Assembly: GCA_021463195.1 (NCBI GenBank)
Contig: JAJTXZ010000016.1
Location: 1 to 64,000, forward strand
Length of the DNA: 64,000 nucleotides
Origin: Anaerolineae bacterium
GTDB taxonomy: Bacteria; Chloroflexota; Anaerolineae; UBA4142; SHND01
Direction: 5' to 3'
Below the pieces are notes generated by a model. The model did no database searches. It worked only from the letters and a program-made list of their open reading frames with translations, and had not been told where the DNA came from. The position numbers were made by a program, and so were the translations under genes. This document shows positions 53,644 through 62,339 of this stretch, piece by piece (position 1 is the stretch's first letter; each line of letters begins with the position of its first letter).

Positions 53644-55512
53644 CTATTCCTTTTCCGCCGCCAACTCTAACAACTTTTCGATGCGCGGCAGCATCTCGGC
53701 GGGATTCGGATGCAAACCTTCTTGCACGAGCGCGCTGTCGTACAACTGCTCGATCGTCAATTTCGCGAATTCCGAATCGGGATGCGCGTGCAACGCGCGC
53801 GCGAGATTCGCGATGAGCGGATGATTGCGATTCACTTCCAAAATTTTTTTCGGCACCTTGTACTCTTTGTCGAAATAACGGCTCAAACGCTGGCGTTCGC
53901 GTTCCATATCATCTTTCGGAGACACGAGTCGAATCGGACTGTCTTTTAAAACTTTAGACGCGCGCACATCCAACACGCGCTCGCCCAAAACCGATGTGAA
54001 CCGTCCCAACAATATATTGAAATCATATTCGGGCGTTTGCTCTTGGTCTGGCGTGGTTTCTTCTTTTTCTTGCGGCAATTCCAATTCCGCATCGTCAATG
54101 TTGCGAAACTTTTTGTCCTGATACTCATTCAACATCGGCGCAATCAACGCGTCGAGCGGGTCAACCCAATACAACACTTGAATGTCGCGCGCGCGGAACG
54201 GGTCGAGATGCGGACTGTGCGCGACCGATTTCAAATCATCGCCCAGCACGTAATAAATTTCCGTTTGTTCCTCGCCCATCCCTTTGATGTATTCGTCAAG
54301 CGAAATCAATTTGCCGTCGGACGTTGATGACATATAGCGGAACAGCGGCAAAACCTGGTCCTTGGCGTCCATGTCCGTCGCAATCGCTTCGCGGAACGCG
54401 CGACTGTATTCATTCCAGAATTTTTCGTATTTTTCCGCGTCGCTGTCCGAGATATTTTTCAATTCGCGCAACACGCGTTTACGCAGCGTCTCGCCGAGTT
54501 GGCGCATCACGCGATTATTTTGCACTGTCTCGCGCGAAACATTCAGCGGCAAATCTTCCGAATCCACCACGCCGTCCACAAAGCCCAGCCATTTCGGCAG
54601 CAAGTCGGCGCAGTATTCTTGAATCAACACATTGTGCGAATACAAGAGCAGCCCCGGCTCTTTGCGCGCGGCGAGGATATTTTTTTCGCGCTGCGCGGGA
54701 ATAAACAACAGCGCGCGCACGTTCACGGGCGCGTCGGATGAAAAATGAATCGTCGCGAGCGGTTCTTGAAAATCGAGCGTGAGTTGCTGATAAAATTGTT
54801 TGTAATCGTCCGTCGAAACTTCGGAAGGATTTTTGCGCCACAGCGAGGTTTGTTGATTCGCGCGTTCGGTCCCCACATAAATCGGAAAGCGCACAAAGTC
54901 GGAATGTTTTTTGATGACCTGTTTTAGTTTCCACGCTTGCGCGAATTCAGCCGCGTCTTTTTTCAGCGTGATGTGAATTTCGGTGCCGCGGTCCGTTTTG
55001 TCGGCGGGTTCAATCGTAAAGTTTTCGCCGCCGTCTGAAATCCACGCCCACGCTTCGCCATCAAGGTAATAGCTGCGCGAAACAACGCGTACCTCGTCGG
55101 CGACCATGAAAACGGAATAAAACCCGACGCCGAATTGTCCAATCACATCGCTCGGGTCGAGTTGTCCCGCGCCGATTTTTTCGATGAACGCGCGCGCGCC
55201 CGATTGCGCGATGGTGCCGAGATTTGTTTCCATTTCCGCGCGTGTCATGCCGATACCCGAATCTTTAATGACGAGTTTTTTGGGTTCATCGCCCGTCGTC
55301 TCTGGCGTTTCAAGATGAATGGCGAGCTCCGCGTCCGGGTCAAGCGCCTCGCGGTTCGTCAGCATTTCAAACTGCATGCGCGTCAGCGCGTCCGAAGCGT
55401 TGGAAATCAATTCGCGCAAAAAAATGTCGCGCTCTTTGTAGAGCGAATGCGCGAGAATATACAACAGTTGTTTGACTTCGGCTTTAAAAGTGTGAGTGGA
55501 TTGAGTAGCCAT
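53644..55512 (-). CDS. htpG: Hsp90 chaperone HtpG
   Basis: 622 residues. N-terminal GHKL ATPase motifs: ELISNASDAL (Glu and Asn for ATP/Mg), DSGIGMT, IGQFGVGFYSVFMVAD and GTEIHITLKKD. The middle domain has DLPLNVSRETVQ with the catalytic Arg. The C-terminal dimerisation region ends in ELAAEKE without a eukaryotic MEEVD. Folds client proteins in the cytoplasm. It starts 16 bases after the phnE stop, on the same strand, so may be read with the phn genes or from a promoter inside phnE. Confidence 0.96.
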   Translation of the reverse strand: MATQSTHTFKAEVKQLLYILAHSLYKERDIFLRELISNASDALTRMQFEMLTNREALDPDAELAIHLETPETTGDEPKKLVIKDSGIGMTRAEMETNLGTIAQSGARAFIEKIGAGQLDPSDVIGQFGVGFYSVFMVADEVRVVSRSYYLDGEAWAWISDGGENFTIEPADKTDRGTEIHITLKKDAAEFAQAWKLKQVIKKHSDFVRFPIYVGTERANQQTSLWRKNPSEVSTDDYKQFYQQLTLDFQEPLATIHFSSDAPVNVRALLFIPAQREKNILAARKEPGLLLYSHNVLIQEYCADLLPKWLGFVDGVVDSEDLPLNVSRETVQNNRVMRQLGETLRKRVLRELKNISDSDAEKYEKFWNEYSRAFREAIATDMDAKDQVLPLFRYMSSTSDGKLISLDEYIKGMGEEQTEIYYVLGDDLKSVAHSPHLDPFRARDIQVLYWVDPLDALIAPMLNEYQDKKFRNIDDAELELPQEKEETTPDQEQTPEYDFNILLGRFTSVLGERVLDVRASKVLKDSPIRLVSPKDDMERERQRLSRYFDKEYKVPKKILEVNRNHPLIANLARALHAHPDSEFAKLTIEQLYDSALVQEGLHPNPAEMLPRIEKLLELAAEKE

Positions 55513-55528
55513 AATAATTTGCGATTTT

Positions 55529-57883
55529 TTATACCAATCGTTCGCGTATCTTGGCGCTCGCCAAATCCATCAAGGTTACGATGACGACAATGGAGAGAAT
55601 CACCGCGCCCGCTTTATGATATTGCAGCTGCCCAACATAGTTGGCGAACAGTTGTCCGATGCCGCCGCCGCCCGCCAGACCGATAATCGTGGCGAGACGG
55701 ATGTTGATATCCCATTGATAAATCGCGTACGAGATAAAGGGCGGCACGATTTGCGGCACAATCGCGAACGCGATAGATTGCAGCCGATTCGCGCCCGTCG
55801 CGGTTAACGCTTCGACGGAACCCTCTTCGATATTTTCCACCGCTTCGCTGAATAACTTTCCGATTAGCCCAAACGTCGTAATCGAAAGCGCGAGCATTCC
55901 GGCAAACGCGCCGATGCCCACCCAAAACACAAAAATCGAAACATACAAAATCGCTTCGATCGAGCGCAGGAAACTTAATATAAAACGCGTGCCGTAATAA
56001 ACCCAGCGCGTGCGCGCCGAACGGCCGGTGATATTTTTCGCGGCGAGAAACGCGAACGGCAGCGCCACCAGCGCGCCGAGCGTGGTCGCGAGCAGCGCTT
56101 GGAAAATGGTGATGAGCAGCTGCCGCGTGATTTGCTCCCACACCGGGATACTCAAATCCACCGTCGCAAAATCGGACAGCACGCTTACAAACGTCGGCGC
56201 GGGTTCAAATAATTTACCCAAATCAACTTGCGCGAGATTCCAACTGGCGACGAACACCAACGCGAAAAGGATGGTATAAAAAATCCCGCGTCGCGTTTTA
56301 TAAAATGGCTTGGGTGGCTCGGTCGAGATTTTGTTTTCGTTCTTGACAATTTGCTCGCGCCAATACGCGCTCAAATAATCCACAATCAACACCACAATCG
56401 CGATGCACCACAACGCCGCCGCGTATTCGCGATAACCGCCTTTGCGGATGGATTCGACAATGTAAAAGCCGATGCCCGCCGCCGAAACAAAACCGACGAC
56501 GGTCGCCGAACGCATATTAATATCCCAGCGCAAGAGCGAGTACGCGAGAAACGAAGGAATAATTTGCGGAATGACCGCAAAGCGAATATTTTGCAGCAGA
56601 TTGCCGCCGGTCGCGGTGACCGCTTCGACGGGCCCCGGGTCGGTATGTTCCACCTCTTCGGAATACAATTTCGCGATGGATGCGATCGAGTGAATCGAGA
56701 GCGCGAGCAAACCGGTGAACGCGCCCAGCCCGGTCCACGTCACCAAAATAATCGCCCAAATCAATGTATCAATCGAGCGGACGATATTGAAAACGCCGCG
56801 CGCGATGTAATAAATAATGACGCCGCCGCGCACGCGCGCCATGACATTGCGCGCGCCAAAGAACGAGAGCGGCGCGGCGACGATAATCGAAATCAACGTC
56901 GCCATCAGCCCCAAGCCAATGGTGACAAAGATTCCGCCGGGGACAAAACGCGGCACCGTATCGGTGGGTGAACGCAAGCCGAGCGATACCATCCACCCAG
57001 GGGCCGGATCTTGCGCGATGCTTCCAACCAACACCTGAAAATTTTCGCTCGGCTTGAGCGGCCCCACTTCTTGCGTAAAGCGCGCTTGAATGCCTTGCGC
57101 AATAGGCGCGGTGGGGTCCAACCCTTCGCGGCCCGCAAAGGCGGGAATCTCGAACGATACGGTAAATTTTCCATCGGCATCGGTGGTGATGAGAACGGGT
57201 TGGCCGGCGGCGCGGATTTGCACCTCATTCGTGCCGTTGTATTCGAGCCAATATACATTGCCGGTGGTATTGGGGTGAAAACCTTGCCCCGCCATTACGA
57301 GCGTATCGCCAACCGTGCCGCAGATTTTATTCACCCCAACCGGAAGCCCCGAATTGCCTTCGGGCGCGGCGGTTTGCGGCGGCTCGCTGCAGGGGACCCA
57401 GATCGTCGTCGCGCCGGCTTGCGTTTCGGTATCGCGCGTCAGCAAATCCGGATGAATGAGCGCGTTGAAAATAATTTGAACGTCCGAAAAACGCGTAACC
57501 AGCCGCGCAAAATTCGGATCGGTGACTTGCCAGGCGATGATGTAAATGAGCAAAATCGGAATGCCGAGCGAAAAAAGACGCGTGGTCGTTTTGCCGCGCG
57601 CGCGTTGATGCGCGTCCCAAACATTCCAAAGCCAAAACGCGACAAGCAGCAGCCAAAGCCAACTTGTTTCGACGCCGCCGATTTCAATTTTACCCGCGCG
57701 GAAATTATCGAGCGTAAACCCAATCAAAAAAATAAAGGCGACGCTGGCGACAAAAATCGCGAGCGCGACATTCCGCGCGCCGAGATAGAGTTGCCCCGCG
57801 CCGGGAATGACGAGCGAGAGGAGCGCGGCGAGCGTCGGAGATTTGGTTAGATGCGTTGTGGAAGAGTTGGCTGATTGAGCCAT
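55529..57883 (-). CDS. phnE: Fused double PhnE-type permease with N-terminal membrane domain and Ig-like insertion
   Basis: 784 residues, about three times a usual PhnE. Residues 15-125 hold several TM helices (LSLVIPGAGQLYLGARNVALAIF, a TM2-like pattern). Residues ~190-290 form an extracytoplasmic beta domain (GDTLVMAGQGFHPNTTGNVYW...TTDADGKFTVSFEIP). Two complete permease units follow: ~315-505 with EAA loop VEAVTATGGNLLQNI and ~530-780 with VEALTATGANRLQSI. One chain could therefore replace the PhnE dimer and pair with two PhnC. It follows phnC. Confidence 0.9.
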   Translation of the reverse strand: MAQSANSSTTHLTKSPTLAALLSLVIPGAGQLYLGARNVALAIFVASVAFIFLIGFTLDNFRAGKIEIGGVETSWLWLLLVAFWLWNVWDAHQRARGKTTTRLFSLGIPILLIYIIAWQVTDPNFARLVTRFSDVQIIFNALIHPDLLTRDTETQAGATTIWVPCSEPPQTAAPEGNSGLPVGVNKICGTVGDTLVMAGQGFHPNTTGNVYWLEYNGTNEVQIRAAGQPVLITTDADGKFTVSFEIPAFAGREGLDPTAPIAQGIQARFTQEVGPLKPSENFQVLVGSIAQDPAPGWMVSLGLRSPTDTVPRFVPGGIFVTIGLGLMATLISIIVAAPLSFFGARNVMARVRGGVIIYYIARGVFNIVRSIDTLIWAIILVTWTGLGAFTGLLALSIHSIASIAKLYSEEVEHTDPGPVEAVTATGGNLLQNIRFAVIPQIIPSFLAYSLLRWDINMRSATVVGFVSAAGIGFYIVESIRKGGYREYAAALWCIAIVVLIVDYLSAYWREQIVKNENKISTEPPKPFYKTRRGIFYTILFALVFVASWNLAQVDLGKLFEPAPTFVSVLSDFATVDLSIPVWEQITRQLLITIFQALLATTLGALVALPFAFLAAKNITGRSARTRWVYYGTRFILSFLRSIEAILYVSIFVFWVGIGAFAGMLALSITTFGLIGKLFSEAVENIEEGSVEALTATGANRLQSIAFAIVPQIVPPFISYAIYQWDINIRLATIIGLAGGGGIGQLFANYVGQLQYHKAGAVILSIVVIVTLMDLASAKIRERLV

Positions 57884-57890
57884 GCGATAC

Positions 57891-57965
57891 AGGTAAAAGA
57901 TAAAAGGTAAAAGCTAAAATCCAAGCACGATCAACTTTTAGCTTTTAACTTTATACTTTTAACTT
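57891..57965. repeat. Inverted array of GGTAAAAG-type octamers between phnC and phnE
   Basis: AGGTAAAAG-ATAAAAG-GTAAAAGCTAAAA faces TTTTAGC-TTTTAACTT-TATACTTTTAACTT across a 16-base centre, giving an AT-rich hairpin. Same logic as the heptamer array at 36088-36153. Confidence 0.75.
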
Positions 57966-58722
57966 AGATGATACTCACGCGCTGCGCGTCTTGGCCATAA
58001 ATCGCTTTGAATTGCGCGTCGTCAATTTCTTGCGGCAGACCTTGAAAGACCACTTGGCCATCTTTGAGCGCGATGGCATGGGTGGCGTAGCGATGCACGA
58101 GGTCGAGAAAATGCAAACTGCACAAGACTGTGAGCTGGTCTTCTTTATTCAGCAATTCCAGATATTTGAGAATCGAATGCGAAAGCACCGGATCGAGCGA
58201 AGCCACCGGTTCATCCGCCAAAATCATTTTCGGCTCTTGCATCAAGGCGCGCGCAATAGCAACGCGCTGCTGCTGTCCGCCGCTCAATGAATCGGCGCGG
58301 ACGTACGCTTTTTCTTTTAACCCAAGTCGCTCTAAATTGTTGAGCGCGCGTTCCGTATCCTGTTTGGAAAAATAATGCGCGAGCGATTGCGCGGTGCCGA
58401 CATAGCCGAGTCGTCCGGTGAGAACATTGGTGATGACGGTCGAACGTTTGACGAGATTGAATTGTTGAAAGATGAAACCGATTTGACGGCGCACATTGCG
58501 CATTTCGGTTTGCGAAAGCGCGGTAATATCCACGTCATTCCAAATAATTCTGCCGCTAGTCGGTTCGATCAACCGATTGATACAGCGCAAAAGCGTGGAT
58601 TTGCCCGAGCCGCTCAAACCAATGACGGCGAGAAATTCACCATCGGGGACTTGAAATGTGACATCTTTTAACGCGACTGTGCCGTTGGGAAAAACTTTGG
58701 TCAGATGTTCAACGCGAAGCAT
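57964..58722 (-). CDS. phnC: Phosphonate-type ABC transporter ATPase PhnC
   Basis: 252 residues. Walker A GLSGSGKST (34-42), Q-loop FIFQQFNLVKR, signature LSGGQQQRVAIARAL and Walker B MILADEP with ASLDP. NVLTGRLGYVGT and SLHFLDLVHRYATHAIAL are typical of PhnC. Powers uptake of phosphonate, phosphite or similar anions. Flanked upstream by a strong terminator after phnD, so it needs read-through or its own promoter. Confidence 0.94.
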   Translation of the reverse strand: MLRVEHLTKVFPNGTVALKDVTFQVPDGEFLAVIGLSGSGKSTLLRCINRLIEPTSGRIIWNDVDITALSQTEMRNVRRQIGFIFQQFNLVKRSTVITNVLTGRLGYVGTAQSLAHYFSKQDTERALNNLERLGLKEKAYVRADSLSGGQQQRVAIARALMQEPKMILADEPVASLDPVLSHSILKYLELLNKEDQLTVLCSLHFLDLVHRYATHAIALKDGQVVFQGLPQEIDDAQFKAIYGQDAQRVSII

Positions 58723-58772
58723 AAGTCCTCATCTCTCACCTCGCTCTGATCGGGAAGGGAAGGGGGTGAGGG

Positions 58773-58808
58773 AAAAAGCAGGCAGAGACAATCGTTGTCT
58801 CTGCCTGC
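58773..58808 (-). terminator. Intrinsic terminator between phnD and phnC
   Basis: Perfect 14-bp stem GCAGGCAGAGACAA / TTGTCTCTGCCTGC with a three-base loop, followed on the minus strand by TTTTTCCC. Probably raises phnD expression relative to phnC-phnE. Confidence 0.88.
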
Positions 58809-58816
58809 CATTCTTT

Positions 58817-59971
58817 TTATTTTACCAAACTGGATGGGTCAACGCCCGCTTTTTTGAGCAGCGCTTCAAACGCGTCGTAAAAGGTTGGGTCCACTTTGGC
58901 GAGACCGCCATAGCTGTACAAACTTTTCAGCAGCGTTTTGCCGCCCGGGTCGTTCGCGATAAAGAGCAAACCTTGCACCGTCGCATCAGTAATCGCGGGG
59001 TCAACGCCTTTGATAACCTGGAGACCGTCGTTCGGGATATTGTCCGTGACATAAAACACATCCACCTTTTCCACCATGTCGGGATAATTTTCCTTGATGG
59101 GTTTGGAATCGGTGCGAACGTCTACAAAGGTCGAACCCGCGTCGCAGTCGCCTTTGTATACCGCGATGGCAACGTTGTCATGCGAACCTGCGTTCACTGT
59201 GGCTTTCAAATCTTTATCCGGGTCAATCCCGTCGGCTTTCATGACGATTTGCGGAATGATGGAACCGGAAGTCGAATTGGGGTCTACAAAGCAAAACGTC
59301 TTGCCTTTTAAATCCGCGATGGTTTTAATGCCCGACGCTTTGTTGGCGATGAACTGCCCCTGATAATAATTTTCGAGTTTGCCCTTATAGTTGCGGAGCG
59401 CAACGAGCAGCGGCGTCACGCCATATTTTTCTTTGGCGAGAACTGCGGAAAACGTGTTCAGGAATCCGAACGGCGCTTTGCCCGCGCCCATCGCTTCAAT
59501 CGAGGCGGCAAAGTTCGTGCCGACTTCGATTTTGTAGGTGAGACCTGTGATTTGGCTCAAGCAGTCGGCGATGCCGGTGCCGGCTTTGGTAATCGTTGGC
59601 ACGTCGCCCGAAGGCACAAGCGCGATGACGATTGGCTTGTCTGGGGAACCGAGTTCGCCCGCTTTCACTGTCGGCATACCGTCCATTTTGGCGCAATTTG
59701 GCGCGGGCGGCGTGTTAGTGGCTTGGGCGACGACGGTGGCAACGGCGGTTTGCGCGCCAGCGGCGACGGTTGAAACCGTTGTGGCCGCGCCGGAAACTTG
59801 CGTAGCGGCGCCAGCGGCGGCGGTTTGCGCCTGGCTAGCTGCCGCCGCTGCGGCGGTGCTAGCTTGACTTGCGCCAGCGGCAATGGTCGGCGCGGCTTGC
59901 TGCGCCGGAGCGCAAGCGATGATTGTCAAGGCAAGGACAACCAATAGTGCGAGCAGTATGAATTTTTTCAC
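58817..59971 (-). CDS. phnD: Phosphonate-type substrate-binding lipoprotein PhnD
   Basis: About 384 residues from a GTG at 59971, immediately after GGAGGAGAT; a longer frame to 60235 has no signal-like N terminus. The lipoprotein signal KKFILLALLVVLALTIIAC fits. A ~65-residue Ala/Thr-rich stretch (AAGAATQVSGAATT...) tethers the binding domain: KPIVIALVPSGD, GLTYKIEVGTNFAASIEAMGAGKAPFGFL, KGKTFCFVDPNSTSGSIIP and AGSHDNVAIAVYKGDCDAG are PhnD/PtxB motifs. No C-P lyase or phosphite dehydrogenase lies nearby. Substrate therefore undetermined. Confidence 0.92.
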   Translation of the reverse strand: MKKFILLALLVVLALTIIACAPAQQAAPTIAAGASQASTAAAAAASQAQTAAAGAATQVSGAATTVSTVAAGAQTAVATVVAQATNTPPAPNCAKMDGMPTVKAGELGSPDKPIVIALVPSGDVPTITKAGTGIADCLSQITGLTYKIEVGTNFAASIEAMGAGKAPFGFLNTFSAVLAKEKYGVTPLLVALRNYKGKLENYYQGQFIANKASGIKTIADLKGKTFCFVDPNSTSGSIIPQIVMKADGIDPDKDLKATVNAGSHDNVAIAVYKGDCDAGSTFVDVRTDSKPIKENYPDMVEKVDVFYVTDNIPNDGLQVIKGVDPAITDATVQGLLFIANDPGGKTLLKSLYSYGGLAKVDPTFYDAFEALLKKAGVDPSSLVK

Positions 59972-60212
59972 ATCTCCTCCAAGATGTTTCTGGAACGATT
60001 GTCTGCAACAGGCATTTGAAGCTTGGCGGCGTTTTGGGAAACGCGCTTTAGACAACACGCGCGGTTGCGTCGGCATCCTTCCAAATGGTTTTTTGCGCGC
60101 CGTAGCGGAATGCGTTACAGCGCGACGTCTCGAGCAGATGATACAACGATTTGAATGAATGCACAAGATGATTTCCGCGCCGGTCGCGCTCCAAATCCGC
60201 GTGCCAAACACT

Positions 60213-60242
60213 TTGACAAATCGTAACTGCCACAACTATAAT
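60213..60242 (+). promoter_or_regulatory. Sigma70-type promoter of the Cys/Met enzyme gene, almost leaderless
   Basis: TTGACA (60213-60218), 18 bases, TATAAT (60237-60242); the ATG at 60253 is ten bases beyond. The leader is too short for a SAM riboswitch or T-box. Confidence 0.8.
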
Positions 60243-60252
60243 TCGCGCTACT

Positions 60253-61440
60253 ATGAATTCACAGCTTGCTTGGGCTGATACATTGCAATTTGAGACGCGC
60301 GCGATTCATGCCGGTCAAGAACCGGACGCGGCGGCGGGCGCGGTGATTACGCCGATTTATCAGACGGCCACTTTTGCGCAAACGGCGGTGGGCGAACATC
60401 GCGGCTATGATTACGCGCGCACGGATAATCCGACGCGCAGCGCGCTGCAAGAATGTCTCGCGTCGTTGGAACGCGGCAGCCATGGTTTGGCGTTTGCGTC
60501 GGGCATGGCGGCGATTACGACGCTGCTGTTATATTTCAAACAGGGCGATCATATCGTCGTCGCCGATGATGTGTATGGCGGAACGTATCGCCTGTTTCAA
60601 CGCGTGTTCACGCAGTTCGGTTTAGAATTTTCGTTTGTGGATCTGACCGATTTGACGGCGACGCGCGCGGCGCTGCGCGAAAATACGCGTTTGCTGTGGA
60701 TTGAATCGCCGACGAATCCGCTGCTCAAGGTGGTGGATATTGCCGCCGTGAGCGCGCTCGCGCGCGCGCGCAATATTTTGGTCGGGGTGGATAACACCTT
60801 TGCGTCGTCGTACTTGCAGCGACCGTTGGAATGCGGCGCGGATTTGGTTATGCACTCGACGACCAAATACCTCGCCGGACACAGCGATGTGGTGGGCGGC
60901 GCGATTGTAACGAGCCATGCCGCGCTATACGAGCGCCTAAAATTTTTGCAGAACGCGGCGGGCGCGGTGCCGGCGCCGTTCGATTGTTGGTTGACGCTGC
61001 GCGGTTTGAAAACGCTCGCGCTGCGGATGGAACGGCATTCGCAAAATGCGCTGCATGTCGCGCAGTGGCTTGAAATGCAGCCGCAGGTCGCGCGCGTCTT
61101 GTATCCGGGTTTGGCATCGCATCCCCAACACGAGATTGCGCGTAAACAGATGGTGACGCCCGCGGGCGCGCCGATGTATGGCGGCATGATTTCGTTTATC
61201 GCGCGCGGCGGCAAAGCCGTCGCGGAAAAAATCGCGGCGACGACCAAAATTTTTACGTTAGCCGAGTCATTGGGCGGCGTCGAATCGTTGATTGAAGTGC
61301 CGGCGGCGATGACGCACATGTCGGTCGCCAACTCGCCGTTGGCGGTGGATGCGGGCTTGGTGCGCTTGTCTGTGGGGGTTGAGCATCGCGCGGATTTGAT
61401 CCAAGATCTGAGCGATGCGTTGGAAAGTGTTCAAGCATAA
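60253..61440 (+). CDS. Cystathionine gamma-synthase/lyase family PLP enzyme
   Basis: 395 residues. FETRAIHAGQEPDAAAGAVITPIYQTATF, YDYARTDNPTRSALQECLASLE, SGMAAITTLL, IESPTNPLLKVVDI and HSTTKYLAGHSDVVGGAIV, with Lys205 as the PLP lysine. The family includes cystathionine gamma-synthase, gamma-lyase, beta-lyase and O-acetylhomoserine sulfhydrylase; sequence by eye cannot choose. It acts in transsulfuration. Coupled to the recombinase gene by a TAATG overlap. Confidence 0.9.
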   Translation: MNSQLAWADTLQFETRAIHAGQEPDAAAGAVITPIYQTATFAQTAVGEHRGYDYARTDNPTRSALQECLASLERGSHGLAFASGMAAITTLLLYFKQGDHIVVADDVYGGTYRLFQRVFTQFGLEFSFVDLTDLTATRAALRENTRLLWIESPTNPLLKVVDIAAVSALARARNILVGVDNTFASSYLQRPLECGADLVMHSTTKYLAGHSDVVGGAIVTSHAALYERLKFLQNAAGAVPAPFDCWLTLRGLKTLALRMERHSQNALHVAQWLEMQPQVARVLYPGLASHPQHEIARKQMVTPAGAPMYGGMISFIARGGKAVAEKIAATTKIFTLAESLGGVESLIEVPAAMTHMSVANSPLAVDAGLVRLSVGVEHRADLIQDLSDALESVQA

Positions 61441-62339
61441 TGGAACAACTGATTGAACGATTTATCCAATATCTCGCCGCTGAAAAGGGCTATGCGGACA
61501 ATACGCTGGCGGCTTATCGCAATGATCTAAGACAGTTTTATCAATTTGTCATGAATGCGCGTCCGGATATTTCATCGTGGGCGCGCGTAGATTTGATGTT
61601 GCTGCAAGCCTATTTGCTTGATTTAAAAGCGCGCGCCTATTCTAGCTCCAGCATCGCGCGCAAAATCGCGACGCTCAAATCTTTTTATTTTTATTTGACC
61701 GTGACGCGCGTGAGCGCGGTGAATCCAACTTTGGATTTAGAGTCGCCGCGTGTGACCAAGCGGATGCCGCAGCTCTTGACTACCGCGCAAGTAACGGAAT
61801 TGTTGAATGCGCCAGCCGAACTGACGCCAAAGGGTTTGCGTGACCGCGCGATGCTCGAAGTCATGTACGCGACGGGTTTGCGTGTATCGGAATTGGTGAC
61901 GCTGCGCGTGCAGGATTATGCGGCAGCGAACGCGACGCTTCAACTTGGACAGGGCGCGCATCGGCGCACGGCGATTCTTTCGGATGCCGCGCAGACGGCG
62001 CTGGATGTGTATTTGGCGCGCGCGCGCGCGCAGCTGGGCGCGCCGCCGGACGATGGCGCGTTGTTTGTGAATCCGCGCGGCGACCCCTTGACGCGACAGG
62101 GGGTTTGGCTGATTCTAAAACAATATGTCGCGCGCGCGGGCATTGACGCGTCAGTCATGCCGCATTCGCTGCGCCGCGCGTTCGCGGCGCAGCGGTTGGA
62201 GGCGGGCGCGAGTTTGCAGGATGTGCAGCGTTTGTTGGGCCACGCGCATCTTGCGACAACGCAGCTGTATCACCGTTCGCAACTGCCTGCCTTGACGGCG
62301 AGTTCCAAAACGGAAACGATGGAGCATACCGAAACATGA
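61440..62339 (+). CDS. Xer-type tyrosine recombinase (XerC/XerD-like)
   Basis: 299 residues. A SAM-like N-terminal DNA-binding domain (1-~100; LIERFIQYLAAEKGYADNTLAAYRNDL) and a catalytic domain with Arg148 (GLRVSEL), His242 and Arg245 (PHSLRRAFA), His268 (LLGHAH) and nucleophile Tyr277 (TTQLYHR). The beta-hairpin Lys of XerD (GKGNKER) appears as GQGAHRR, with no Lys. Length and continuous domains fit a chromosome-dimer resolvase rather than a phage integrase, but the missing Lys is odd. It is coupled to both neighbours (TAATG and ATGA overlaps). Confidence 0.88.
   Translation: MEQLIERFIQYLAAEKGYADNTLAAYRNDLRQFYQFVMNARPDISSWARVDLMLLQAYLLDLKARAYSSSSIARKIATLKSFYFYLTVTRVSAVNPTLDLESPRVTKRMPQLLTTAQVTELLNAPAELTPKGLRDRAMLEVMYATGLRVSELVTLRVQDYAAANATLQLGQGAHRRTAILSDAAQTALDVYLARARAQLGAPPDDGALFVNPRGDPLTRQGVWLILKQYVARAGIDASVMPHSLRRAFAAQRLEAGASLQDVQRLLGHAHLATTQLYHRSQLPALTASSKTETMEHTET

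Noticed and set aside
60213-60253. SAM riboswitch or T-box before the Cys/Met enzyme gene
   Set aside because: The predicted leader is only a few bases long.
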